From: Bacillota bacterium
Lineage (GTDB): Bacteria; Bacillota; Clostridia; Christensenellales; SZUA-584
Length of the DNA stretch: 25,196 nucleotides
Direction of reading: 5' to 3'
Assembly (NCBI GenBank): GCA_023436115.1
Contig: JAEZKQ010000012.1
Coordinates: 1-25,196, forward strand
How positions within the stretch are numbered: position 1 is the first letter of the stretch; the number at the start of each line of letters is the position of its first letter. This document shows, one piece after another, positions 1 through 7,573 of this stretch. Made by a program: the position numbers and the translations under genes. The notes under the pieces are model-generated. The model was not told where the DNA came from. It was given only the letters and a program-made list of their open reading frames with translations, and ran no database searches.

Positions 1-241
1 TATGTACAAGTATCATTATCCATCCATGCTGGTCGTCGCCAGAGCCTGCCACAGCTCATATTGACATCAGTATTGATCGCTCCCGCTCATGCGGTCATGG
101 CGTACCTGTCATCCGGCTTTCCCTTCCGGGTCACATGGAGAAAGTATTCATTTCTGCCTTTATTATTTTTTCAAGGTACAGAAAGCAGAAAACTGCTCTC
201 ACACCCCGAAGGAAAAAAGGGGTAAATTCGAAAAAATAATT
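1..241. other. Left-edge stretch without an intact gene
   Basis: No ORF with a start codon and ribosome binding site is visible here. On the minus strand an open stretch between two stops (170 down to 87) reads ...GRNEYFLHVTRKGKPDDRYA..., which looks like the C-terminal tail of a protein, but it has no start. It lies just downstream of the decayed sigma-like gene at 242-613. It may be debris of the same mobile element, but that is inference. Confidence 0.35.
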
Positions 242-613
242 CTATAAAAATGCATTTATACCCACAACTTTTCTTAGTTTAGTCAGTATTTAATCCTTTC
301 AATATCTGATCATACTTTCGTCCACGCCCAACTGCCGAGAGATCTCTCTATAAGAGAACTCATAAAAAAAGAGCAACCTTATCAGCTGTTTATCAGCTGT
401 ATTCAGTTGCTCTATGGCATTTAGCATTAATTCAATCAATACATTCTTTTCCGCTTCTTCCTCCACTGATATTTGTGGATTTGCGGATAATAGATCAATC
501 GGTGTTCCGTCTTCAAGTGCTTTTTCATACGATATCCTTTTTCCCCATTCCTGTTGGCGAACATATGAGATGCAAAGTACAAAAAAAATGACCGCTGTTA
601 TCGCAATAATATT
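242..613 (-). pseudogene. Decayed sigma-70 region-4-like regulator (mobile-element type)
   Basis: Read on the minus strand, the open frame contains EKALEDGTPIDLLS, then an acidic VEEEAEKN stretch, then LNTADKQLIRLLFFYEFSYR and EISRQLGVDESMIRY. This is the typical layout of small sigma-70 region-4 / helix-turn-helix proteins carried by integrative elements of Clostridia. An in-frame TGA at 299-301 follows, and a TAA five codons' length further on (four codons past the TGA). The same frame then continues sensibly as ILTKLRKVVGINAFL to a TAG at 242-244, which matches the expected end of the family. The 5' side has no credible ATG and runs straight into a stop near 613. Two internal stops and a missing start argue for a dead gene. 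The domain assignment is by eye from the helix-turn-helix pattern. A programmed readthrough is very unlikely. It lies downstream of the nitroreductase gene on the same strand. Confidence 0.55.
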
Positions 614-636
614 CTAACTCACACTCTATTAGAATA
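610..636 (-). terminator. AT-rich hairpin after the nitroreductase gene
   Basis: TATTCTAA (610-617) and TTAGAATA (629-636) form a perfect 8-bp stem with an 11-nt loop, starting 8 nt beyond the nitroreductase stop. On the minus strand it is followed only by an AT-rich stretch, not a clean T-run. It may be a weak terminator of the seven-gene operon. Confidence 0.3.
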
Positions 637-643
637 GTATGTT

Positions 644-1198
644 TTATCGCTTGTAATCCATTAATTCCTCCACACTTTTGCGCTTGGGCATCGCGGGCTC
701 CTCATCCGGCCAGCCAATCGTCACCATAGCAGAAAGTTTTTGCCCCTTGGGTATACCTACCGCTTTGATGACTTTTTCCTCATCATATATGCCCATAATA
801 ACAGTGCCAAGGCCCAGCAGATGCGCCGCAAGGCATAATGTCTGTGTGGCAATACCGGCGTCAAAGCTTTCCCAGTGTGTTCCTTTGCTGGTCGAATAAG
901 AGCCGTCCCGTTCGAAACCGGAACGCCCCGTGATTGTAGTTACCAAGATAAGAGCTGGCGCATTATACAAGGTCTTTTTATTGAACTCAAAATCCATGGC
1001 ACAGTTATCGGCCAGCTCTTTTATCAGTACCTCATCCTGCACGATGATATAACGCGTCGTCTGGGTGTTTTTCCAGCTGGGCGCATACGACGCGGCTGCT
1101 ACAATCTGTTCCAGCAAACCGTCCTCAATTAGCGTCGGCTTATACTTCCTGACGCTGCGTCTTCCTTTTACGCATTCCAAGAAGTGCATATTATTCAT
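644..1198 (-). CDS. Nitroreductase-family FMN protein
   Basis: This is a small flavin oxidoreductase (about 184 aa), within the usual family size. The N-terminal ECVKGRRSVRKYKP is the classical nitroreductase motif whose Arg/Ser/Arg residues bind the FMN phosphate. SYAPSWKNTQTTRYIIV is the second FMN-contact region, and the C-terminal half carries GLGTVIMGIYDEEKVIKAVG and MVTIGWPDEEPAMPKRKSVE, as in family members. The ATG at 1198 was chosen because AGGTGA lies just upstream with good spacing. A GTG at 1207 (4-bp overlap with the preceding stop) and an ATG at 1189 are alternatives. It is the last gene of the acyl-CoA operon, 5 nt after the EtfA-crotonase stop, so it is translationally linked to it. 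Its substrate is unknown. It could be an NAD(P)H-dependent reductase accepting electrons in the same pathway, but nothing in the sequence proves this. Confidence 0.85.
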   Translation of the reverse strand: MNNMHFLECVKGRRSVRKYKPTLIEDGLLEQIVAAASYAPSWKNTQTTRYIIVQDEVLIKELADNCAMDFEFNKKTLYNAPALILVTTITGRSGFERDGSYSTSKGTHWESFDAGIATQTLCLAAHLLGLGTVIMGIYDEEKVIKAVGIPKGQKLSAMVTIGWPDEEPAMPKRKSVEELMDYKR

Positions 1199-1203
1199 CC
1201 CCC

Positions 1204-3024
1204 TCACCTATTAGCCTTATTAAAATTCGGCTGGCGCTTTTCCACAAAAGCCTTCATGCCCTCGCGCCCATCGCCTTCTTCACCGAAGCACGCCGTCCAG
1301 CAAGCGTTTTCCACCAGCAGCCCTTTGTCGAACTCCAGCGGCAACCCCTCGTTGATCGACTTTTTGGCCTGTCTTACCGCTTTCATGCTCTTACTCATGA
1401 TTTTAAGCGCAAGGTCACGCGCGGTACGCATCAATCCTTCCGGCGCGACGACAGCATTTACCAGACCGATTCGCAGCGCCTCTTCGGCGCTCAGCATATC
1501 GGTGGAAAAAATAATCTTTTTGGCATCGCCATCGCCCACCAGCCGAGCCAGGCGTTGTGTGCCAGTAAACCCGGGGATCAGTCCAAGGTTAACCTCCGGC
1601 TGGCCGAATTTTGCACGCGAGCTGGCGATCCTGATATCACATGCCATGGCTAGCTCGTTACCGCCACCCAGCGTATAGCCATTGATTGCCGCAATTACAA
1701 TCTGTGGCAACTCCCTGATCTTGGTGAACACCTCCTGCGCCAGTTGGGAAATCTCCTTACCCTCATTTTCATCCATATCTTGCATCTCAGAGATATCTGC
1801 TCCGGCCACAAAGGCTCTTCCGCCCGCTCCGCGTACAATCAACACCTTAACAGATTCATCATCTTTCAGCTTATCGGCCACAGAACCGATCTCCAGCAGC
1901 GTTTTCTTGTTGAGGGCGTTCAATTGACGCGGACGGTTTATGGTCAGATATGCTATTCCATTCTGCACATGATACAGCACATTTTCCAGCCCGATATAAT
2001 TTTCGACTGAGGGAGCATGGTAATTGACGCCTTCTTCCTTTGCCTTCCTGATCTTCTCCTTCAGCCTGGGAAGAATCGCGTTCAAATCGCCCACAATGCC
2101 TAGATCCGCCACGCCAAAGATAGGAGCCGTCTCGCTTTTATTGATCGCAATAACCAGAGTAGAATTCTCCATTCCGGCGACATGCTGTATCGCCCCCGAG
2201 ATGCCGCACGCAAGATACAACTCGGGGCGAACCGTTTTACCTGTTTGTCCAACCTGTCTTTCCTTATCAACCCAGCCCGCATCCACCACTGCGCGCGAAG
2301 CGGATACTTCGCCGCCCAAGAGCACAGCAATCTCCTCCAGCTCGCAGAAATTCTCTGTGCACCCGACGCCGCGTCCGCCGCTTACAAGGCATTTTGCCTG
2401 CGTTATATCTGCTTCCGTCTTTTCCTTTTGAATGACCTCGATCAACTCCAAATCTCTATCCGTTCCCAGAAGCTCGACCTTAAACGGTTCGATTTTGCCT
2501 TGTCTGCTTTCATCTCTTTCCATCGGCTGCATGACGCCGGGCCGTACCGTGGCCATCTGCGGACGGTGGTTTTTGCAGCGTATAACCGCCATCAGATTGC
2601 CGCCGAACGCCGGGCGCGTCATCATCAGCAGTTTTGTATCCGGATCAATACTGAGTGACGTACAATCGGCCGTCAGACCCGTCTTAATGCGCGCCGACAC
2701 ACGCGGAGCAATGTCACGGCCGATAGAAGTCGCTCCATACAGCACGATCTCTGGCTGACGGTCTTTAATAATGGCTGTCAGTGCCTTGGCATACGGAGCA
2801 GTCAAATACTCCTTTAGCATGGGATCGTCCACGACCAGCACTTCATCTGCGCCATATTCGATCAACTCCTGCGCATACTGCCCTATCTTATGGCCTAAAA
2901 GCATCGCCACAACCTTTTGCTTTAAGTCACACGCCAGCGATGCCGCTTCACCCAGCAGTTCATAACCCACGCTTTGCGGCTTTCCATCCCGCTGCTCAAT
3001 AAATACAAAAACGTCCTTACTCAT
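1204..3024 (-). CDS. Fusion of ETF alpha subunit (EtfA) with enoyl-CoA hydratase (crotonase)
   Basis: This is one uninterrupted 606-aa frame carrying two complete proteins. Residues 1 to about 333 are EtfA: an N-terminal alpha/beta domain, then the FAD-binding domain with VSGGRGVG (214-221), RQVGQTGKTV (256-265), YLACGISGAIQH (270-281) and NKSETAPIFGVADLGIVGDL (295-314). After a short linker (about 333-347), residues 348 to about 600 are a crotonase: TINRPRQLNALN, the oxyanion-hole segment FVAGADISEM (405-414), GGGNE with Glu457, and FGQPE with Glu477. Both glutamates needed for hydration are present, so the C-terminal half should be active. EtfA is usually about 330 aa and crotonase about 260 aa, so neither part is truncated. 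AGGGGGAGAAA precedes the ATG. EtfB lies immediately upstream. Expected role: the alpha half of the ETF serving the acyl-CoA dehydrogenase, tethered to the enzyme that hydrates its enoyl-CoA product. The identity of each half is secure; the purpose of the fusion is inference. Confidence 0.93.
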   Translation of the reverse strand: MSKDVFVFIEQRDGKPQSVGYELLGEAASLACDLKQKVVAMLLGHKIGQYAQELIEYGADEVLVVDDPMLKEYLTAPYAKALTAIIKDRQPEIVLYGATSIGRDIAPRVSARIKTGLTADCTSLSIDPDTKLLMMTRPAFGGNLMAVIRCKNHRPQMATVRPGVMQPMERDESRQGKIEPFKVELLGTDRDLELIEVIQKEKTEADITQAKCLVSGGRGVGCTENFCELEEIAVLLGGEVSASRAVVDAGWVDKERQVGQTGKTVRPELYLACGISGAIQHVAGMENSTLVIAINKSETAPIFGVADLGIVGDLNAILPRLKEKIRKAKEEGVNYHAPSVENYIGLENVLYHVQNGIAYLTINRPRQLNALNKKTLLEIGSVADKLKDDESVKVLIVRGAGGRAFVAGADISEMQDMDENEGKEISQLAQEVFTKIRELPQIVIAAINGYTLGGGNELAMACDIRIASSRAKFGQPEVNLGLIPGFTGTQRLARLVGDGDAKKIIFSTDMLSAEEALRIGLVNAVVAPEGLMRTARDLALKIMSKSMKAVRQAKKSINEGLPLEFDKGLLVENACWTACFGEEGDGREGMKAFVEKRQPNFNKANR

Positions 3025-3033
3025 TTTCTCCCC

Positions 3034-3828
3034 CTAGATCAGATGGGCTTCGTGCAAACGTGCCATAATCGCGTCCGCCGCTTCTTCGGCCGTCAGCCCC
3101 TTTAGTATTGTTCCCTGAGACTTCGGTTCTTTAGTGTAAGAGCGCACCACATTTGTGGGCGAGCCCTTGAGCCCGATCGCGGTAGGATCCAGCATCTCCG
3201 AAAGGGCGTTGTAATCCATCAATTTCACTTCTTTTTCTTCTGCATCTACAATACCCGCTACCGTCATGTACCTTGGCTCTGCCAGTTCCTTGATGGCTGT
3301 CAGCAGGCAGGGAATCTTCACGCGAAGCCTGTGATACCGGTCCTCGTACTGCCTCAGAACGATCAGCGCATCATTGCCATCCGGCGTGATCTCCTCAGCA
3401 TAACTGACCTGCGGGATGCCCAGATGCTCGGCAATCTGCGGCCCCACCTGGGCCGTATCCCCGTCTATCGCCTGCCGGCCCGTAATAACCACATCATATC
3501 CGATCTTTTCCAGCGCAGCTGCCAGGATTGTGGAAGTCGCCAGAGTATCCGAACCGCCGAATTTGCGGTCGCTGACCAGCACAGCTTCGTCACACCCCAT
3601 CGCAAGCGCTTCTCTCAACGCAATTTCAGCTTGGGACGGACCCATGGACAGAGCTGTCACCGTGCTGTTCTCAGTCCTGTCCCTTAATTGAAGAGCCGCT
3701 TCAATACCGCTCTTATCGTCAGGATTGATGATGACTGGAATCCCTGTCCTGATCAATGTATTGGTTTGCGGATCGATTTCCACTTCGGTCGTATCCGGCA
3801 CCTGTTTTAAACACACCACGATCCTCAT
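3034..3828 (-). CDS. etfB: Electron transfer flavoprotein beta subunit
   Basis: This is the beta subunit of the FAD/nucleotide-binding ETF heterodimer that accepts electrons from, or donates them to, acyl-CoA dehydrogenase in the cytoplasm. The 264-aa product starts MRIVVCLKQVPDTTEVEIDP, the canonical EtfB N-terminus, and has INPDDKSGIEAALQLRD, ALREALAMGCDEAVL and GRQAIDGDTAQVGPQIAEHL (around 120-140). The last motif resembles the NADH-using, possibly bifurcating ETFs of Clostridia rather than mitochondrial ETF. The open frame extends upstream to 3990, but that part is antisense-like junk over the acyl-CoA dehydrogenase gene. An ATG at 3837 sits only 1 nt after AAGGAG, so the ATG at 3828 (about 10 nt after it) is preferred. 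Its stop is 9 nt before the EtfA-crotonase start. Whether this ETF truly bifurcates cannot be decided by eye. Confidence 0.95.
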   Translation of the reverse strand: MRIVVCLKQVPDTTEVEIDPQTNTLIRTGIPVIINPDDKSGIEAALQLRDRTENSTVTALSMGPSQAEIALREALAMGCDEAVLVSDRKFGGSDTLATSTILAAALEKIGYDVVITGRQAIDGDTAQVGPQIAEHLGIPQVSYAEEITPDGNDALIVLRQYEDRYHRLRVKIPCLLTAIKELAEPRYMTVAGIVDAEEKEVKLMDYNALSEMLDPTAIGLKGSPTNVVRSYTKEPKSQGTILKGLTAEEAADAIMARLHEAHLI

Positions 3829-3845
3829 GCTCGACATACTCCTTG

Positions 3846-4988
3846 TTATTTTGTTTTCAAAGAACCGGCGATGACCATCTTCATGACCTCGCTTGTTCCT
3901 TCGTAAATTTCCGTGATTTTGGCATCGCGCATCATGCGCTCCACAGGATATTCGCGGGAAAATCCATAGCCGCCAAATAGCTGAACACACCCCCGGGTGA
4001 CGTCATTCGCCACATCCGAGGCATACAATTTGCACATGGCAGCAGCCGCCGCGTAATCCTCCTTGCTGTCCTTCATCGTGGCGGCACGCCATACCAACAG
4101 TCTGGCCGCGTCAACCTTTGTCTGCATTTCAGCCAGTTTGAACTTGGTGTTCTGAAATGACATTATCGGCTTGCCAAACTGCTTTCTTTCCTTCACATAT
4201 TTCAGCGCCTCGTTAATCGCGCCCTGCGAAATGCCAACAGCCTGTGCGCCGATCCCGATCCTTCCGCCGTCAAGCGCACGCATGGCAATGTCAAAACCGG
4301 TTCCTTCCCGCGACAGCCGATTTGCAACAGGCACTCTTACATTTTCAAATGACACTTCACAGTTTGACGCAGCGCGTATGCCCATACGCGGTATATTGGA
4401 GCTGACTGTCAAACCCGGCGTATCTCTATCAACTATAAACGCTGTTATTCCCTCACTGCCCATCGCCTTGTCGGTAACGGCAAACACGATGAACGTATCT
4501 GCAAAACCGGAATTTGTCGTAAACACCTTGGATCCGTTGATAACGTATTCTTCGCCATCTAGCACCGCGCTCGTCTGCAGCCCGGTCACGTCGCTGCCCG
4601 CGTTCGGCTCGGTCAGCGAAAAGCACCCGACTTTGCGTCCGTCGACAAGCGGCCTTAAGTAATTCTCTTTCTGCTCTTCCGTTCCATATCCATAAATACA
4701 GGCGCAGCAAAGCGAGGTGTGTACCGAAATCGTAATGCCGGTGCTCGCGTCCACCTTGCTGACCTCCTCCATGCACAGCGTATAGGTCAGCGTATCGGCG
4801 CCTGCCCCGCCGTACTTCTTTGGATATGGTATTCCAAAAAAGCCTAATTTCTGCATTTTTCTGAGCAGTTCCATGGAATATGTTTCGGTTTCATCCATTT
4901 CACGTGCGATTGGGCGTATTTCCGTGTCGGCAAATCGCCTGAACAGCTCCCGCTGCAACTGCTGTGATTTGCTCAGCTTAAAATCCAT
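3846..4988 (-). CDS. Short-chain acyl-CoA dehydrogenase (butyryl-CoA dehydrogenase type)
   Basis: This is an FAD enzyme interconverting acyl-CoA and trans-2-enoyl-CoA, with ETF as redox partner. The 380-aa length is typical of clostridial butyryl-CoA dehydrogenase. Visible motifs in order: MDFKLSKSQQ start, GFFGIPYPKKYGGAGADTLT, CFSLTEPNAGSDVTGLQT (flavin/substrate contact), YVINGSKVFTTNSGFADTF, ALDGGRIGIGAQAVGISQGA, ERKQFGKPI, VQLFGGYGFSREYPVERMMR and AKITEIYEGTSEV. The catalytic base is expected to be Glu363 in YEGTSE. AAAGGA lies 7 nt before the ATG. It follows the E1 gene after a 105-bp gap and is followed by etfB 17 bp later. Chain length and direction in vivo are unknown. A neighbouring 2-oxoacid dehydrogenase could point to branched acyl-CoAs instead of butyryl-CoA. 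Confidence 0.95.
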   Translation of the reverse strand: MDFKLSKSQQLQRELFRRFADTEIRPIAREMDETETYSMELLRKMQKLGFFGIPYPKKYGGAGADTLTYTLCMEEVSKVDASTGITISVHTSLCCACIYGYGTEEQKENYLRPLVDGRKVGCFSLTEPNAGSDVTGLQTSAVLDGEEYVINGSKVFTTNSGFADTFIVFAVTDKAMGSEGITAFIVDRDTPGLTVSSNIPRMGIRAASNCEVSFENVRVPVANRLSREGTGFDIAMRALDGGRIGIGAQAVGISQGAINEALKYVKERKQFGKPIMSFQNTKFKLAEMQTKVDAARLLVWRAATMKDSKEDYAAAAAMCKLYASDVANDVTRGCVQLFGGYGFSREYPVERMMRDAKITEIYEGTSEVMKMVIAGSLKTK

Positions 4989-5043
4989 AAGTATATCCTT
5001 TCACGGTATAATTGTTATTATGAATCTATACCAATAGCCCCCA

Positions 5044-5082
5044 ATGCTTGCGCCAGTTCAATATAGAGCTTGACGCAAGCAT
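5044..5082. other. Intercistronic hairpin between the E1 and acyl-CoA dehydrogenase genes
   Basis: ATGCTTGCG (5044-5052) pairs perfectly with CGCAAGCAT (5074-5082) across a 21-nt loop, inside the only sizeable gap of the operon (4989-5093). No T-run follows on the minus strand, so it looks more like a transcript-processing or stability element, or a weak attenuator, than a terminator. Confidence 0.4.
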
Positions 5083-5093
5083 CCAATATAAGA

Positions 5094-7559
5094 TTAAACC
5101 CCTAAGCGGTTGCGACGGTTCATCTCTGCCGTGGCAAACGATTGTACGGGCTGATATCCCGGCAGCGGCTTGATCTTCTGGTGATATGCATCCAGGAACC
5201 AGGATGGCTGCGGGAAGAAATGATCCGCTATCTCAGAAACAGGAGATATCCAGTTTCGCGCCCCGATGACGACAGGGGGAGCGTCCAGATAATTGAACAT
5301 AGCCGATGTCACGTTTTGCGCAAAGTCGTTCAAAATGGAGCCCTTCTGTACCGCATCGCTTGCCAATATCAGCTTGCCCGTCTTTTTAACGGATTCATAA
5401 AGCATTTCAAAGTTAAAGGGCACAATCGTCCGTGCGTCAATAACCTCCGCGCTGATTCCAAACTGCTCTTCAAACATCTTCGCGGCGTCCAGTGCGCGGT
5501 AAAGCGTGCGGCCAATGGTCAGTATTGTCAGGTCAGAGCCGGGGCGCTTGATATCCGGCTCGCCGATGGGAATCTCGTAATACCCGTCGGGAACGCCCTC
5601 GGGATGGAACAGCTCGCCCATACCCTCCAGCGCCTGCGCTTCCAGGAATATGACAGGATCGCTGCCCGAAAGCGCGGAGTTCAAAAGGCCCTTGGCGTCA
5701 TAAGGCGACGTCGGAAAAACGATCTTCAGACCGGGGATGTGCGCGCAGATGCTGGACCAATCCTGCGAATGCTGCGCACCATATTTCTCGCCCACGCCCA
5801 TGCGCAGCACGACAGGTATTCTGATCTGTCCCGCAGTCATGGCCTGCCATTTGGACAGCTGGTTCAGTACCTCATCGCCGGCACGCCCCATAAAATCGAA
5901 GTACATGATCTCAGGCAACGCGCGCCCGCCCATCATGGCGTATCCAATCGACGCGCTGACAATGGTGGATTCAGAAATGGGCGAGTTAAACAACCGATGG
6001 TAAGGGACGGATTTATCAAGATCCTTATAGGCGCCAAACGCACTGCCCCACACGCGCAGGTCCTCGCCAAACGAAACCAGCGTCGGGTCCTCATAGAATT
6101 TGTCGATAATGGCCTCGAAGATGGCATCCCGCATCTGCACGACGGCCGAAGAAGGCAGCACCTTTCCATCCCTGAGGCCGCTGCGGCTCTTCTTCTTCAG
6201 GCGCTGAATGCGCGGGTTGTCTTCCTTTGGTCCGAGCACCTGAGGCTTATCGTCCGCCAGCTTGGGAATGTGCTGGTTGGAATAGATGTAATTCTCAATG
6301 TTATCCGGCTCCTTGACAAGATCCATAAAGGGCGAATCTACCGGATCGATGGTGATTTTGAATATGTCAAGAACCATCTGATGCGCGTATTGCTTATAAC
6401 CTTCGATTTCGTCCGCCGTCACGACGTTGTTCTCAAGCAGTTGCTTTTCATAGTCCAACAGCGCATCTTGCTCCTGCCAGCAGACGATCTCCTCCTGTGT
6501 CCGCGCGCTGTTTGCGTCCGTCGGAGAATGCCCGCAGAAACGGTAGGTGATGGTATCCAGAAGAGCCGGCCCCTTGCCTTCCAGAAGAAGCGCTTTCTTG
6601 CGCCTAGTGGCATCAATGACAGCAAACACATTGTAGCCGTCCACGCGTTCGGCGTGCATCTGGTCCGGATTGATGCCAGCGCCCACGCGGGCGAGAACGT
6701 CGTATGCCATGGTTTCGCCGCATGTCTGGCCGCCCATGCCATAGAAGTTGTTCAAAAAATTAAACAATATGGGGAGCCCGCCCTTGTATTCGTCGTCCCA
6801 AAGCGTTCTGTACTGATCCATGGATGCAAAGTTGAAGGACTCCCATACCGGGCCGCACCCTAGGGATGCGTCGCCCGAATTGGCGACCACAATGCCCTTT
6901 TGCTTGCGGATCTTCTTGAACAGCGCCGCGCCGGTGGCGATGGGCGCAGATCCGCCAACGATAGCGTTGTTGGGATAGAAATTGAACGGCAGGAAAAACG
7001 CGTGAATGGAATTGCCTAGGCCCTGCGCAAATCCGTTCTTTTTGCCGAATATTTCGGCCATAATGCCGTATACATAGAAACGCTTAGACAATTCTTTGGT
7101 GTCCAAGTCAAAGTGCCGACGTATGACGGCGTACTGATCGCCATCGCCGAAGTCTTTCATGATGTCTTCCAATACGGACGCGTCCAGCGTGCGGATCGCT
7201 TTGAACCCGCGCGCGATCAATTCGCCATGGCTCCTGTGATGACCGAATATGGTGTCCTCCAACTCCAAGGCAAATGACTGAGCGACAGCCGCGCTTTCCT
7301 GACCGACGCCAAGGTGTGCTGGCCCGACATAGTTGTACTTGATGCCGCAATAATTGCCCGTCTGGCGCAAGGTCTGGATCATGCTTTCAAATTCGCGGAT
7401 GACTACCATGTCCGAATACATGTTCTTGAGATCTTCGGGTGTAAATTCGCCTAGCACATCTTTCATCCGCTTTTGATATTGGTTAACAGGGATGTCACGG
7501 AAGGTGATTACACCTTTTTTCCTCAGTTCGACCGGGTCTAAAAACAGTTCTTTTGCCAT
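5094..7559 (-). CDS. 2-oxoacid dehydrogenase E1, alpha and beta subunits fused
   Basis: This thiamine-diphosphate E1 decarboxylates a 2-oxoacid and acylates the lipoyl arm of E2. The 821-aa chain holds both subunits. In the alpha part (about 40-445), MYSDMVVIREFE, GHHRSHGELIARG (106-118), GGSAPIATGAALF (202-214) and a ThDP motif running from GDA (229-231) to NN (270-271) are visible. The beta part (about 465-800) has SSAVVQMRDAIFEAI, SFGEDLRVWGS, ISESTIVSASIGYAM, PEIMYFDFMGRAGDEVLNQL, HSQDWSSICAHIPGLKIVFP and VIDARTIVPF. Separate subunits are typically about 330-360 and 325 aa, so the alpha side is enlarged. The usual GDG of the ThDP motif reads GDA here. GGAGGT sits 8 nt before the ATG. E3 ends 14 nt upstream. 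Pyruvate, acetoin and branched-chain 2-oxoacids are all possible substrates; the downstream acyl-CoA dehydrogenase favours a branched-chain or C4-or-longer oxoacid (inference). Confidence 0.9.
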   Translation of the reverse strand: MAKELFLDPVELRKKGVITFRDIPVNQYQKRMKDVLGEFTPEDLKNMYSDMVVIREFESMIQTLRQTGNYCGIKYNYVGPAHLGVGQESAAVAQSFALELEDTIFGHHRSHGELIARGFKAIRTLDASVLEDIMKDFGDGDQYAVIRRHFDLDTKELSKRFYVYGIMAEIFGKKNGFAQGLGNSIHAFFLPFNFYPNNAIVGGSAPIATGAALFKKIRKQKGIVVANSGDASLGCGPVWESFNFASMDQYRTLWDDEYKGGLPILFNFLNNFYGMGGQTCGETMAYDVLARVGAGINPDQMHAERVDGYNVFAVIDATRRKKALLLEGKGPALLDTITYRFCGHSPTDANSARTQEEIVCWQEQDALLDYEKQLLENNVVTADEIEGYKQYAHQMVLDIFKITIDPVDSPFMDLVKEPDNIENYIYSNQHIPKLADDKPQVLGPKEDNPRIQRLKKKSRSGLRDGKVLPSSAVVQMRDAIFEAIIDKFYEDPTLVSFGEDLRVWGSAFGAYKDLDKSVPYHRLFNSPISESTIVSASIGYAMMGGRALPEIMYFDFMGRAGDEVLNQLSKWQAMTAGQIRIPVVLRMGVGEKYGAQHSQDWSSICAHIPGLKIVFPTSPYDAKGLLNSALSGSDPVIFLEAQALEGMGELFHPEGVPDGYYEIPIGEPDIKRPGSDLTILTIGRTLYRALDAAKMFEEQFGISAEVIDARTIVPFNFEMLYESVKKTGKLILASDAVQKGSILNDFAQNVTSAMFNYLDAPPVVIGARNWISPVSEIADHFFPQPSWFLDAYHQKIKPLPGYQPVQSFATAEMNRRNRLGV

Positions 7560-7573
7560 TTAAGCTACCTCCA

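Noticed and set aside
414..617. 67-codon plus-strand frame
   Set aside because: It is antisense to the sigma-like remnant and has no ribosome binding site.
3829..3990. N-terminal extension of EtfB
   Set aside because: The extra 54 codons lie inside the acyl-CoA dehydrogenase gene, do not resemble EtfB, and lack a ribosome binding site. The canonical start is at 3828.
5142..6863. 573-codon open frame on the plus strand opposite the E1 gene
   Set aside because: It is the antisense of a well-supported E1 gene in GC-biased DNA. It has no recognisable domain and an arginine/histidine-rich composition typical of shadow frames.
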